Below, piece by piece: positions 43,001 through 57,245 of a stretch of DNA of 64,000 nucleotides. Below the pieces are notes generated by a model. That model was given only the letters and a program-made list of their open reading frames with translations. It had not been told where the DNA came from and did no database searches. Positions within the stretch are counted from its first letter, which is position 1, and each line of letters opens with the position of its first letter. This stretch comes from Trochalopteron elliotii. Its lineage: Eukaryota; Chordata; Aves; Passeriformes; Leiothrichidae. Position numbers and translations under genes: made by a program. The stretch lies in the NCBI GenBank assembly GCA_024734555.1, contig JANPWX010019802.1, positions 881,342-945,341 of the forward strand, in the 5' to 3' direction.

Positions 43001-44885
43001 GAAATTTGTATCTAGTCTTCACAGCCTTTTCCTGATTTACATAATGAATAGAGATCAATGGTTTAGAGCTCAGTTTCATCCTCAGGCACTGGTCCTTGGC
43101 AATGAAACAGTAGCTGACCAATATGTAGACTTCAGCACCCAGCTGAAGAGGATCTGAGAAATATATGAAGGATAGGCCTTCCAGGTTGCAGGAACTATTG
43201 CTGCAAGATGGTGTGGAACTGCAGTAAAGAGAAAATGCTTAATTGTAGTTTCGAACTCCCAGACCTGGGCTATTGGCAAAGCAAGAGCAAGAGTGAGCAG
43301 TGAGCTGGGCTGCCTGTGGGTGTCTTGATCTTTCTATTCTTTCTGAATGTTTAGAGGTAGATTAACATAAAACAGAAACACAGGAAAGAGACACTTTTTC
43401 CCAGTAAAACAATGCAAGTACTAAAGGATCCTATTCTGCCATGCATGGTTGTATACACAGGTGTGTGTACTTACAGGCAAAGCAAATGCTGCCTGCTGGA
43501 GTCATACACTTCACAGTGATTCAGGACAAGGGCCATTCATACTTGAGATACATTTACTTGAGAGGTTTGTTTTGGCTTTGGGATTATAAGGGGAATGTGA
43601 AGGCAGTTTGGTCTCTCTATACACCACCCTGTCTTTCACCAAAGCAGGGCCTTGATGAACAGGTGAGTGCTCCTGACATCTGGAAAAAGCAGCTGCTGCA
43701 GGTTGCAAGTGTTGTGTCATGTAAACATCCTTGTGGTGTCATGCCCCACCTACCACAGGAGCTTGGTCTGCCGTGGGAAGGAGGCACAGAGACTCTGAAT
43801 GGAGGAAAGATAGAGATGGCTGGTTTTGACAAGACCTTGTTTTGCAGAAGCTATGCAGAAGAGAAAAGATGCTTTATTCAACCAAAGTCACTGTGAGCAT
43901 CACTTTGGTAGTAAAAGAAATAAGAGAACTAATTCCACTCTTAGCTGTAAATTCAGTTTTCTAGAAGTGAAACAAAGTGAAAGAACTCTTTCATACAGGA
44001 AGAAACAATATTGCAATAAACAGAGAACAATTTTACTTCATTTATCCCTTCTGCCTCAGGCTCTTAAATGAAGGAAGGGAACTTCTCTGAGTTGCCAATT
44101 CCAGTACTGTTGAAGGCATTTTCAATCAGCATGTTTGCAAACTGGTCAGCCTCCAACTTAAAATTTATTGGTTTTGATTGGTATTACTCCTTAGGGAAAG
44201 CTTTTTTTCATAACTGTGCAGCTCTGAGAGCTATTTGTGAGAAAGTATTTGAGGGTCTAGTTTGTTTTATATTTTAGAATAATTTGGAGGCAGAATTTTA
44301 AAGGAATATCTACAAATGACTTCTTGCTCTTTCTTTCTAGAAGAAAAGGAAGTTCCTTTCATTACAGTGGGATACAATTTTGCAAGACACCTTTATGTTT
44401 AATCTCTTGTCTTTGGAGTCATTATGGCAATGACCCTTGTTCCATGTTTAATGACAGTTCAAAGGTCAGCAATATTCTCTTTAAACACAACAGACTGTCT
44501 CAATGGTAAAAAGAATTTGAAGCATCCTTTCATGTAATCATTCCATTACACAGCTTGATAGAGAAAGTTTGGATTTCCCTAATTTTGTTATATTGCATTA
44601 CAAGTGGCATCACAAATGGATAGCACAAGAGGTATTTACAACTCAATAATTTTTACTGAGTGTGATGGCCTTTAATGCTGTCTCTTAGTAAGCATGGATA
44701 GGTAGTGAAATGCAAAATCCAACTTATGTCAAATATTTCATAACAGCTCTTGATGGCCCTCTGCCACTCTTTTCCTCAGTCCCTTCCATTCTGTGGTCAT
44801 TGAAGCATCTAGAATTCTTCACTGAAAGAATTCAGTGCAGGAAATCAGCAGCATTAACACTGAATGTGACTGAAGCAATGCCCAT

Positions 44886-45166
44886 GGTCATAGAATCAGA
44901 ATCATATGGTCACAGAACCATAGAATGGTTTGGGTTGGAATGGACCTTAAAGACCATCTGGTTCCAACCCCTCTACCATGGGCAGGGACACCTCCCACTA
45001 GTCCAGGTTGCTCAAAGCCCCATCCAACCTGGCCTTGAATACTTCCAGGAATGAAGAATCCACCACTTCTCTGGGCAACCTGTTCCAGTGCCTCATCACC
45101 CTCACAGTGAAGAGTTTTTTCCAAGTATCCAATGTAAACCTACTCTGTTTCTGTTTAAGGCCCAAG
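44886..45166 (-). mobile_element. CR1 LINE 3' end
   Basis: Reversed CR1 tail: accatagaatggtttgggtt, ggaccttaaagaccatctgg, ccatgggcagggacacctcc, cctcatcaccctcacagtga. It is a younger-looking copy with little divergence in the terminal 100 bp. Confidence 0.92.
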
Positions 45167-45514
45167 TAAGATGCAGTGAATGGAAGGGAATATTGTCAGC
45201 TTGGTCTAAAAAGCCATGGTCCAGGCACTGCATAACAGTGAGAAATGGAGCTGGGGCTGTTGTTGCCAAATTTCATATACTTGTATGGTTATCAGCCCTT
45301 CTCTAGTGATTCCACTTCAGGTGGAAAGTGAATCTTTTCCCTCTATCTTCCCCTTAACCATTTCTTTCCATTCAAGACTTGAGTTCTGTGAAAGCTGCCT
45401 AAACTTAGCTATGCCTCGTGATGACACAAATCCAGCAATGCCTTCTTGCTTAACTGAGTTTCTGAATCATGAAGAGTAAGAAAAAAATAACACACACATC
45501 ACAGATCTGAAACT

Positions 45515-45600
45515 GTGATAAGCTTCTGAGTATTGTTGAGTAGGCTTTGTACATCTTTGTACATCAAGTTCTTACTTATGGTACTGGATAAGCTTATCAC
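45515..45600. repeat. Inverted repeat with 11-bp arms
   Basis: gtgataagctt (45515-45525) and aagcttatcac (45590-45600) enclose 64 bp that includes a doubled tttgtacatc. An A-run follows directly at 45601. It could be a small non-autonomous insertion; the family is unknown. Confidence 0.7.
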
Positions 45601-47270
45601 AAAAAAAAAAAGGCAGATAATAAAGGGAAAAAAATCCAAGAAAAGTCACATTTCTTTGCATTACTTTCTTACAACTTATTTAAAGGAGAGGGTTTTTTCA
45701 ATTTAAGTAATTTAAAAAGTGAAAATTATAGTGCACACTAGCAGCAATTAATGTGCATCCTGAAAAAGTTAGTTTGTTCACATCAAAGAAGTTTATCTTC
45801 AGAGATCAAAAGACTCAGAAATATTTCTTCTCGCATCACCTTCAATGCTTTAAAGAGCAAATTTCAAAGTTGAAGGAGAATCTGATACTCTGTTGAAATT
45901 TCTCTTCAGAGGTTCTAGGGAATTTGATGGAGCCATTGTTTCCTTTGTAAAAGTACAGGCATAAGGTGGAAGATTTAATATTTGCTGTAGGTTCAAATGT
46001 GCAAGTCAAACCAACAACATTTTCCTGGTTGTTATTAGCCCATTCCAAAAGAGAAAAATGTAGTGAGACATTTCTAAGTTACTTACAGGTGCCAGAATTT
46101 TTTTGTTTGAGACTGGCTTTTCAGCCACCCCTGCACAGCAAAGCTGTGGGGTTCCAATTGCTGCTGGTAAATAAAGGCACTTGACTACCTTTGGATGTAG
46201 CATGCTATAATTCACTGAGCCAATTATAGGAAACAGCAGTGTTTTGAATAGTCATAATATAGTTTAAACATCTTGAGCTGATCTGAAATTTTTTATCTGC
46301 AGCAGATTATTTTATGCAACTCTGTGTCCACATACTATGGGTTGAAGAGCTTCTTGACAGTAGCTCCTTTTTTGATAGAAAAATATTTTTTATTTAGCTT
46401 CTCCTCCCATAACATATACTAGAAAATAATTTTTTGAAATAGAAAAAACTAAACTCCTACCCTTTTCTACTACATATTTCCTTGGATAAAACCATATTTC
46501 TTCTCTAAGCAGACATGAAGAGGATATTATTTATACTCACTGAGAAGTTGTCTGTTTTTTCATAACAAATAAATAAATTTAAAAAAAGGATATTTGAAAA
46601 TTCTTATGAAAAACTTAAAGTGAAAGAACACTCCAGCTCACTGGAGCTTGACAGTCCTGGCACTCTGAAAAGTGACAGCCAACAGCTGAAGTAGAGGACA
46701 GGTCATAGAGAGCCAGCAGGGTACCTTCCTCTTCAACTTTTGGATACTGTTAGTTTTTGTGCTCCTGTCCTCCTTCACTTCCTTTTCAAGGAGGGTTAGG
46801 CAAAGCTGGTACACTTCCACAGCATGTTATTATGTGTTAACATTTTTTAGAGAAAGAGTGCTGTCAAAAATTCCTCATCTGTCTCTATATCTAAGTCTAC
46901 TTGTGGTTTATATTGTATAACAATGCTGTAATAATTTACATAATTGAATTGCTCATAAAGGCTATTATGACTGAATTTCTTGGACACATAGATACTGAAT
47001 TGCTTCAACAATAAAAACATAAAACCACTATGGAGATTAATAAAGCTATCAAACCTGAGGTAGGGTTCTGCAGCCAAGGAAATTTTTCAATTTGGCTGCA
47101 ACAAAATATGGAATTATGCTGACATTTTCAAATCTGGCTTCCTGACGCCAGTCCTTAGGCACGCAGTCCTTAGGCAGAGAGCTATACAGTCACAGCCTTG
47201 TGTGTCTCATTGCTCTGGAAAATCAGCCCCACAGCTGTCAAATTAAGGATTTCATGACACAGCAGAAGCA

Positions 47271-47298
47271 CAAAGCTTACTTGAAAAAGTAAGCTTTG
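47271..47298. repeat. Perfect hairpin with 12-bp arms and GAAA loop
   Basis: Arms caaagcttactt and aagtaagctttg flank gaaa. There are no mismatches. It is intergenic. Confidence 0.92.
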
Positions 47299-50200
47299 CT
47301 ACTGAGGCCTGCAAGGATTCATGGTGTGTACAACCCCAGGTATTTCACAGCCAAAAGTAATGATATATTTTGAGTATCCCCCTCCACTAACAATGCTCAT
47401 GGAGCTGCTGGAGGCCAAGGGCAGAGCCCAGATGTGACAAATCCAACAAGGCTCCCCCAGCCAGGCACTGGAGGAGGCCTATGGCTGCATCTTCAAACAC
47501 ACCTCCTTGTCAGGCTGTGGAGTGTGTGTCAATACTCCTTGCTCTGAGGGCACGGAGCCATGGACTCTTCACCCAACCAGCTCCCCACGTCTCAGTGACG
47601 GGCTTGGATTTTGTGTTTATTTACCTCATAGTGACACCTGCTGGAAAAGGAGCTTCATTCAGGCATGGAAGATATATTTTTACTATGAATTAAACATTCA
47701 CTGGATGCCAGGAACAGGACGTTATGTGAGGCAAAGATCACAGAAAAGACTAGCACAAGTGAAAAACACCAGAGGAGTATTTAGAAACTTCCTGAGAACA
47801 GCACTGCAATCTTGTAAAGCAGCCTGTAGCAATTTGCTGAAGACAGGTAGTATTGGATGTCCCCAGTTTTACACCCCAAGCCCAGCACGGTTTGAGTCCC
47901 AGAGCAGATTTGGGACAAATGTGCTGTTTCTCTGCACAGTGATTTCCGGGGATGCTGAAGCCCTCTTCCAGATACCTAGTGGGGTTTAATCAATGTATGG
48001 GACATGTTCTTCTCCCATTCTCATATTTTAAGAAACCGTTCTTTAGTTTATAAAAGGCATACTTTTCACTTGGAAGTCCTTGTGTACTCTCTCAGCTTCA
48101 CGAGAGATTCAGAAAGCAAAAAGAAGATAGGGAGGAGATCTGCCACTGGGCATTCAGAAAAGCTATTTTTCTAACATAGCTGTGTAACATTCAACAAACC
48201 AAGATGGAATGGGTTTCTCCCACACAAGAAAATACCACTAGGTGTCACTAAATGCCAGGGATTGTCAGTACTGGGCCCAAGATGCACATCAAAGGTAAAT
48301 ACACTCTGCATATTTCTTACATACACTGCTTTATTACTAGCCTTTTTGCAATGAACAAAGTGTGCTGTCATTTTAACTTTTAGCAAGATTTGCATTTGTT
48401 TTGGGAAATACCTCTGGCTTCCAAATGGAACACAAAAACCTTCAGCTTTCCAATTTTAATTGGGTATACTTTATTTTATGTACAGCATGGGTGAAACAAT
48501 CTTGGTCTGTATAAGCCGTTAAATTCTACATGTTTACATTTGAGAAGAGCTACTTTAGTCTCAGGATTAAAATAATGGTGGTGTTTTATCTGGTTTTCCT
48601 GCCTCTGTACTCAGAGAGGTTGTACTCAGTGGAATTCTCATAAACATCTCATATAGTCAAAGGAAAAGCTGGCCAAATTGTATTTGTTTTTAGAATTCTT
48701 TTGTGTGTGCACATACAACACATACAGAAGTGGTAAAACCAAGGCTGCCAATGAAGCTGCAAACACAGCTTTGTCCTACCGTCCTGTGAATTTTAGAGCA
48801 AACTTGAGGGGGACCAACATTTTTGTGAGAGTGGTTTCTCTCTCAGATGGAGCTGTGATTTCCTTAAGCAGTGTGGAAGGACACACAGAGAAAGCAGATT
48901 TTGAGTACAGTGGCCAAGCTGATTTTGGGAGGTATACCAGAGGTCTTCCAGCAACATCCCCACACCAGCTCTGCTTGGTTCCCTATCTCAGAGATTGTCT
49001 GATCTTTCTTCAGAAAGGAAGGATACAGAGTCAGAACATAATTGCGAGCAACCAGAAAGAGGATTAATAGCACTCAGTGTGTAACTGCAGATGCTAAAGG
49101 CAGAGGTAAAGTGTCTCAGTAACACGGGGCTCTGCTGGAGCTGCTGGTACTGGGCTCTGACACACAGCCCTGGGCAGAGCTTCCTTAAACTGGCAGTGCT
49201 GAGGATCTCCTGGGAAAAGCTCTGAAGATATTTGTGTTTCTTCAATCAAATATTTGGTGCCAAAGGCAGGGTGGAAGTGTGTGCTGGGAAAGGAAATAAC
49301 AAAGTGAAAGGTGAATTGCCATTCCTCCTACTGAAGGAACAAAAGGTCCGCAGAAGAAAAAAGTAGCATTTGTGTCTGTTGGTAATGACTGCTCCTTAAT
49401 GCATGCAAGGAAATTGAAATTACCTACTCATCTTCTGTTCTTTGTCACATGATAGGGACATTTTCTGAGTTATTCTTTTGCCAAAAGTAATTTTTAAAAA
49501 ATATATATTACAATATATATTTAGTTCAACCTCTCCTCTTCTTAGGAAGAAAATCTCCCTCTAGAATCCCATATTTTATAATTACAGTTTTCTCTGACAG
49601 GGAGTAATGAGAGTAAGCCTCTCATTGTTCTGATCATTTAGTTTGGCTATGCTTTTTATCCCCATTCAGGCATACTAAATTTGAACTTCAGTGTAGTCTT
49701 CTCATATACAGAGCAGTAAAATTCTTTTTTTCTGGCTCAGTTTTTCCACATAGGAAATGAAGATGACTTTATCTCATGTACCTCATGTTTTAAGGTTTAA
49801 TACACACATGTTTTCAGAGTGTATTGAAGATGAAAAGCAGTATATTATAAGCAGTGCCTTCTACTTTGATCATAAAAGGAGCATTAGTGCTTTTCCTCAT
49901 CCCTCAAATAAACAGCAGTGCTATTCCTTCCTAGACATCCATAAAAAGATATCTATAAAACAGGAAGAAAAATAATTATAAGATAAGGCTTCATAAATAA
50001 ACAAATACAGAAATAAATTATTTTAAGATGACAGTTGAAATCTCTCTCACTGGCTTCTTTTGATGTCCTTGAGGCTCATTAAATTGTGGGTGGCAGACCC
50101 TGCTTCCATATTTGAGAAAGAAGCTAAAGTGCTGCTTATGTGCAAGCAGAAGTTTCAAAGGTAATGAGGCTTGGGACCTATAGACCAGAAAGTATAGGTT

Positions 50201-53200
50201 GATTTGCATGCATTTTCCACCTCTCCTGCTGCTTATTTGCATTGTTCATCATTTTCCAGCCAGCTCAGAAATCCTCAGCTGATTTGTTAATATTTGCACG
50301 GTGCTCATAAGCATTACCAATAGTCTTCAGGTAGACAGGGAAAAAAGCACTGGCCCAGTGAACTTCCAATCAAATTACTTGAGTTGTGACACTCTCATTT
50401 TCATCTGCTCCTTGCCCTGGATGAGCATCAAAGATTTTCCATAGCAACTGTGAATGATAAATTCACAGAAATGTGTTCTAAATTGAAAGTCTATAATAGA
50501 AAGGAAGTGCTGAAATTCCACTTCCTTGGGTTCTATATGTAAGGGATATAGACTTCCTCTATTTTTCTGTGGATATCCTTGTTTATTTTTCTTTCTCTTG
50601 TTTCTGTTGGCTTTTTATATTTCTTTTCTTCATATTCCTTTGCTGATTAGGGTTGAGATACACTGCAAATCAAATATCTGTGTAAGGATTGATGTGGAAT
50701 TGTCTCAGCAGTTATGCTAAAAGCAAAACAGCTTTTTGGATGCTGGTTGACTGCCTTTGCCTAACTTGTGTTACATATGCTGTGTTAGCTTGATAGGCCA
50801 GTGGTGCACATAAGCACTGGTAGAAGTGAGATCCCCTGCACTTGGAATGGACTTCTGTGGCAAGGAACATTTGCAGATTGGAGCCCTATATTATGGACTA
50901 GAAATAGTATCTTAATTTATTTTCAAAAAGGGGAAGAAAATTCTTTTAACAGCTTACATAAGGTAAAAGACAAGCAAATTCTAGTCCCATAAACAGCTTA
51001 CATTACAACCAAGTTCATTACCAATTGCTCTTTGTTCCGAAGCTTAACAATTTTCTTTTTCAGTAATGTTGACTTAAACAAGGATACCCCAAATAACACA
51101 CTGGGGTGTCATAAATGACTGCTCACAGACTGATCACTGCTGCACGTCCATGGTGTCTTCCAACACAGAATGTGAGTGTTTGCTGCTGTGGTGAGCAGCT
51201 GTGCCCATGCCAGCCCATCCTGCTGAGTGGCATCACTACCCACAGGTACACAGCAAACATCTGTGCATAGTGTAACCTGAAATGAGTTCCCACCATGATA
51301 CTCCTTTGGCAAAGGAAAGTAATCAAGAAATGTGAAAAGCAGATTAATTTAGTCCTTGTTTTTATTGTGAGTCACTTTTCACACAATGTTGAAAGACTGG
51401 GAAAGAGTCTGGGAGACTGGGCAGAGGGAGTCACAATGAGACAGGAGAAGGTGAAGAGAGCTGTTCACCCCTGCACAGCAATACTCGTATGGAAGATTTT
51501 TGTAAAGTGCATCATCTCTTTGTATATAAGCTCCTGCTGAGACTGAATCCTAACTGGGACAAAAGCACAGCACAAGGAAGCTGATACTGCTTAAATCTGT
51601 GCTAGATTACTTTCTTCCTTTTTCCTTTCAATGGTTTAAGGAGTCAACAGTAAGCATATCATGTTCCCAGTATGCAGCACTTCTATAAAGGGAACAAAAT
51701 TTCCTTAGAAACTACAAAGGAGCTCCTGAGCATATGTTATTATCAACAAAGTTTTTGACAATAGGCAAGAAGCAAAATAGAAAATACATTTTTGAGCAGC
51801 ATTCCTACAGGTTTATTGGAAGTTCATTGTGAAACTACAGTACCCCCTATTAAGCCAAATCACAAAGAATTCATGAAATCAACGACACAGCTATGAAATA
51901 TATAATCAGCTGTTAGAATAGAAAAAAATAATCATGCTTGGAGAAGAACATTTTGCATTATAAAGGCAGCAACCAGCAGCCACAAATAGGGAAGCAAAAA
52001 AGCATTATCTTCTGTTTCCAAACAATATTTGTGCCTGAGATCTGAACAGATTTACAGCTTCCTTTTCTAGAAAACTATGTTTTCACACAAAGTACAGATA
52101 AAAAGTAGCATGCAGATAATGGCTAGAAGATTTTAACAATGAGGTGTTACGACCACTCCCTAACCTCCTCAGCAGTAGCTGCTGCTGCTAGGAAGGATCA
52201 TCTTGCTGCATGACATTGTGGGAGATCGGCTGGTTTTCTCTTCAGCATTAGTCCCCTCAGTGCTGAGCTGGGGCAATCAAAAGCTTGTTTGAATAGTGGA
52301 AAAGAAGAATATCAAAAGGCGGATTGGAATTAGCATTCAAAGGAATAGTGTGAAATCTCAAAGTGAGATTACCAGGGTAGTGATACACAGTCACCTCAAA
52401 AAAAAAAAGGACTGTTATTTTAAGAAATAAAATTTCACCAAAAAAAGACAACAAAGGGGCCAGCCCCACCAAAATGGTGACTTTCAGATGGAAGGTAAAT
52501 CTTTAATACAAAACACTTCTTTACCTACTGTTGTGAATTTGGAAAATACATTTGAGAAGATTTTTATCTATGTCAAAAAAAACTAAAATAAACAGATTCA
52601 CAATTTTATATTTTACCCAGAACCTAAGAAAAAGACACCAAAGAGATTTTTTTAATTAATGTTACTTAAAATAATTTTACATTATACTTGTGAATGAAAA
52701 AATACAATAAACCTGTAATGTAAAGCAAGATGATTGGTTTGTTATCTTTGTTACTTGGTTAGAAAAAGATTAGAGTGTTTGGTTGTATTTATTTTGACTA
52801 AAATGCTATCTGTTCTTCTCTGGTTTACCACAAAGGCTAGGTGGTCTGGGGGGAGAGTGAGAAAACAAATGCAGTGTAGTGAAATGTGTCTGCAAAAGTC
52901 ACCAGAACAGAAAGACCTGTATGGAACTAACCTGTAATGTTCCTTTCCCATAATGTTGGTACCTAGCTGTATTAAAGTCAGAACAGCAAGCCAATAGGGT
53001 TGTTATGTTACTGTATAGGTCTCCTGAAATGTCACCTTTCTTTCAGGCAAGGTAAGTGAGCTTTTAGTTGTCTTCAATATTTTTTCTTGGTAGATTATTA
53101 ACTTTGAAAATACTTTTGCCCATCAATTTTAGTTTTTGGTGGAAAATTGGAGACTGCTTTTGAATATTTAGTGGTGAGTGAACCTCAATGTATTCCTCAG

Positions 53201-56200
53201 ATTCTGGGAGAGAGCTGAACGTTGACTACACTTGCAATAGGCATGGTCACATACCTGCTGCATGGGAATATACATGTGTTGTTTAATTTTTTTGCTTTTC
53301 CTTTTAAAAAAAGGGAAAATTTTGTGATGATTTGTGGGCTATGCCAGTCCATGGATTACAGTTTGATTAATCCTGTCTTAGAGGTTGGTAAGGGTCAGAA
53401 CAGCGTGATGCTGAAAAAAAAATTGTCTGTTTGTTTTACTCAAATGATGCATACATCTGTTGGACAATACTAAAAAAATGTTTTTACACTTTGAATCTTA
53501 ATCTAAAATCAATCACAGAAAAAGCTTGTGCTGAATTGCTAGCTCTGGAGTTTATTTCAGAAGGAATAACTCCCCTCTGTATACCAGAACCTGCCCCACT
53601 TAGTTTGAAGAGAGCAGCCTCTGCTCCTGCTTTCAGAGCCATATACAGAGTCGTATTTTGTAAACCCAGAGAAATACATGAGTCCAAGAGAATTCTTTGT
53701 CTTTCTAAGCTTCACTTGACTGTCACTGTCTTTTCTGCAATGGAAAAATAATCTTTTTTTGTTTAAACCCATTTCTTTTACCGAAAGAACAACAACAAAA
53801 AAAAAGACCAGTATTTTTGTTCCTTTTGAAGTTGCCCTCAGAGCAAAATATGACCCTCTGCTTCACAGTTAGAACATCTGAGAAACTTCTTTCATTGATG
53901 TTAGCACATCCCAGTGACCAGATGAGTTGTCTCAGACTGACATGTGTTTTTGCTTCTGTATGTGATTTATCCATTCTTTATCCAGAGGAATAGTCCAAAT
54001 CAGCATTGATGCCTTTTGGGAGCCACACGGTTCCTTCCTGCTCTACAACAAAGATGTCTCTGCTGTGGCACTGCATTCCTGACAGCTGACACACCTGCAC
54101 AAAGAACCCAACACATCAAACTGCTCTATGCAAATTCCAAGGCTAGATAAGATAATGTGTAACATCTGAATTTATTCTAAAAAAAATTACAAATCCTTGA
54201 GTTCCTTCTGCTTCAAGTCCCTCTATCTCTTTATGCCTCAGATGCTGTTTGCCCTCTTTCTCCTGCATACATGCTGCCCACATCCCACCTTCCTGGACCA
54301 CACAACATATTGCAGGACTGACAGGGTGGTTTCTGTGTACCAGTGAAAGAGTGGAATGGCTGCCTTCGGTTTGTTCTGCTAAAAGGAAACATTTTCTGTG
54401 TAAATCCCCCAGCCCTCTAGACTATCTTGTGTTGTATTTGGTAGACGAAAAAGAAGTAAGAGTTAAGTAACTGCAAAAAAAGGGAAATTACTCTGTTTGC
54501 AAGAACATAATGATTTTGTTATTTTAATTGCAAGCCTCTTGATGAGGTACTGACAGAATTTTAGAATCAGTTCTTCAAAATGTTTACCAGCAGATGGTTG
54601 AAAACAGCTAACTGTATGTGAATGTGTATGTTTTGGGCTTTTTTTTCTAAACAAAATTTGCATCTGTGCATCCTGACCTGCTTCAGGAGGGTATCAGTTC
54701 ACAGGCCATCAGCAGAGCAGTGCAGAGTGACACAGCTCAGACTGATGTGGTCTCAAGAAAGTGCTAAGCCTGTGCACATTTCTGTGCTCAATGGCTCTTT
54801 CACTTGTACAAAATAGATGGAATATTTTACATGTGTAGTCATATTGCTGCCTGTAGATTATTGCTGTGGATGTGATCAGTGTCTTCTGTAATTTTGCATA
54901 TTTGCATGTCTGCAGGCACTTGAACCTTGACAAATTCAGCTGAAAACAAGGTGTTGCAAACAAGTAAAGGAGCCTTCATGTATTACTGCTATTGACAGTT
55001 TTATTCAGTGTGCTAAGCTGCTGTGCAAAAATCCACATTCAGAAAAACACTATAAAGGAGGCACCCTGACACAATTATTTGGCTGGATCAGTTCTGCCTG
55101 CTCCTGCAACCTGATCCAGCTGACACACACAAGTGGACTGAAACCCCAGCCTTGTCATGCAGCCAGGTTATTGACAATTGCTTGAATAAAACAAAAGAGA
55201 TTCTGCAATCATCAGGCTTTCAGAAAGTTCAGCTAATTTACATCGCAGTTACTGAATATTAGTCTTGCCTTCTTCATGTAGTATTAAATCAACAGCTTGC
55301 TCAGAAATAATAGCTGAGACAGGGAATGAGTAAGTCCCCTGTGTGCATGCAGTGATGGTTACCTGAGTGATGCTTAGGCTAATGCACATCTCATGGTACA
55401 GAACAATTTGACTTCTTTTGTAGGAGATGAACAAGTATCTTCATCTTAATTCTCTGAGGTCATGGTTTTTTGCCTGACTTTCATCCAGTAAGAGAAGTAT
55501 GGTTAATAGGCAGATCTATTAATTTGAATGAGATTAATCGGATGAATCAGATTAATACCTTGCTGTACATTCTGTGAAGATAATGATTATTTTTGTAGTG
55601 CAAAACATCAATGCAGGGTCACTTTTCCCTCTGTAACTTTTGATGTAACTTGAAAAAAACATGCAATGCCATCTAAATAGATAAAAAAATCAGGTATTTG
55701 CTTTTAAAAGGCTCTCATGTCTACTATACAATACATTACTCTGTTAAACTTCTACACCAGCTCTGGAAATTTAAAAATATATTTTTGATCTGCCGTAGCT
55801 GATTCATGTACCTTTCATAGGATACTTGGCAACAGAGCAAATCAATTTGTAATAAGAAACCACTGCAATATTAGTTCAGAGACACACACCAGGAAAACAT
55901 CATAAAGCATGTAACAGGTAGGTTCCAGTCACTAATTCTTAATTGCTACCTAGGGGTAAAAAAAAAAATCAATTTTCTGTAAAATTTCAGTAAACCTGCA
56001 GTCTAGTTAAAAACATGAACTTTAATAAAATATATTGCAGGACCAAATGAGTGCACCAGAAATGCTGATGATTTTAAATCCTTCTTCTGTACTGCCTACA
56101 TTAGGAAGAGTGAAGCATACCACACTCACAATCTTAGAAAAGATTTATCTCTGCTGAGCCACCCCTCCAGGGACACACAGTCTGGTGGCTCAGATCTCAT

Positions 56201-56690
56201 TGTAGTATCTCACAACTGAGACTTCCTCAGACAAACAAGTGACAGCAGCTGGACTTGCTGGATCATTGTTGTGCCATGTTCTGCTTTTGGAGGTTTCACA
56301 CTGCTGGCAACTCTGAGCCACATTCTCTGGACTTCATGTGATCAAAGCAGGAGGACTAAACACAGTTCAGGAGACATAAAAACATGCACTCAGGTCCTTC
56401 TGAAGTTAGTAGAGTGTCAATGTGTGTTAAAGTGCTTTGTAGAAAAGGTATGAAATTAGTTCTGAACTTAAAAGTTCATTACTGAGTTATTGAAAGGAGC
56501 TTCTGTAAGCAGGGTATTTACATAAGTGGCAGCTGAGGTACCCTTGACAGCATAACTTGGGTTGGGATGACTCTGCTAATGTTCCATGTGGCAGCTGAGC
56601 TCCATGAAACCACAGGTCAGTTGATTTTGGTACCTGAGGCAGTTGTTATCTCACCTTTGACTGCAGAGAAATGGATTCATAACCACCAGA

Positions 56691-57245
56691 ATCATAGAAT
56701 GGGTTGGGTTGGAAGGGTCTTAGTGAGCAGGGACATCTCCAACTAGGTCAGATTACTCACAGCTCTGTCCAACCTGACCTTGGATGTTTCCAGGAATGGA
56801 AACATCCACCATCTTACTGGACAACCTCGCCCAGTGTTACATCACCCTCATCACAAAAGTGTTTTTTTCTTATATCTAGTCTAAACCTTCACTCTTCTAA
56901 TTTAAAACCATTACTCCTTGCCCTATTGCAACCGATTCTACTGAAAACAAACCTGTCCCCATCTTTCTTATGAGCACCCTGTCAAGTACAGAGGGCCACA
57001 AAAGGTGTGACCAGAACCTTTTCTTCTTCAGGCTGAACAACCCCAGCTCTCTCAGCCTGTCCTCAAAGGAAAGGTGCTTCAGTCCTCTGATCATTTTTGT
57101 GGCCCTTCTCCAGACCTGCTCCAACAGGTCCATGTTTCCTGTTCTGGAGTCTCAGAGCTGTATTCAGAACTCCAGGAGGGGTCTCACCAGAGCGGAGTAA
57201 AGGGACAGAATCACCTTCTTTCACCTGCTGATCGTGTTTCTTTTG
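56691..57245 (-). mobile_element. CR1 LINE 3' part
   Basis: Reversed CR1: atcatagaatgggttgggtt, then ctggacaacctcgcccagtg, and further right agccacaaa-type RT-end sequence (ctcctccagacct region near 57100) ending around agaatcaccttctttcacct. A minus-strand open frame here (MDLLEQVWRRATKMIRGLKH...) is CR1-derived. Confidence 0.9.

Larger units (their letters stand above)
36546..44885. other. Intergenic region upstream of the receptor
   Basis: I see no exon with coherent splice sites and domain content. It includes the twin hairpins at 39.0 kb, the direct repeat at 39.98 kb and a T-run near 40.47-40.49 kb. The longest open frame (43441-43896, plus, 151 codons) has no domain, signal or membrane pattern I know. 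Confidence 0.5.
45167..56690. other. Intergenic region without recognisable genes
   Basis: AT-rich sequence with scattered A/T runs, the inverted repeats at 45.5 and 47.27 kb, and TA-rich sequence near 49.50-49.53 kb. Open frames at 47507-47989 and 48678-49067 (plus) are the longest; neither resembles a known family. Two somewhat GC-richer patches (47.4-47.6 and 49.1-49.25 kb) may be old repeats. Confidence 0.5.

Noticed and set aside
43441..43896. 151-codon plus-strand open frame
   Set aside because: No domain, signal, splice context or codon pattern supports it; it is within chance expectation for 27 kb of sequence.
48678..49067. 129-codon plus-strand open frame in the intergenic region
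   Set aside because: No recognisable family; no supporting splice sites or polyadenylation context were seen.
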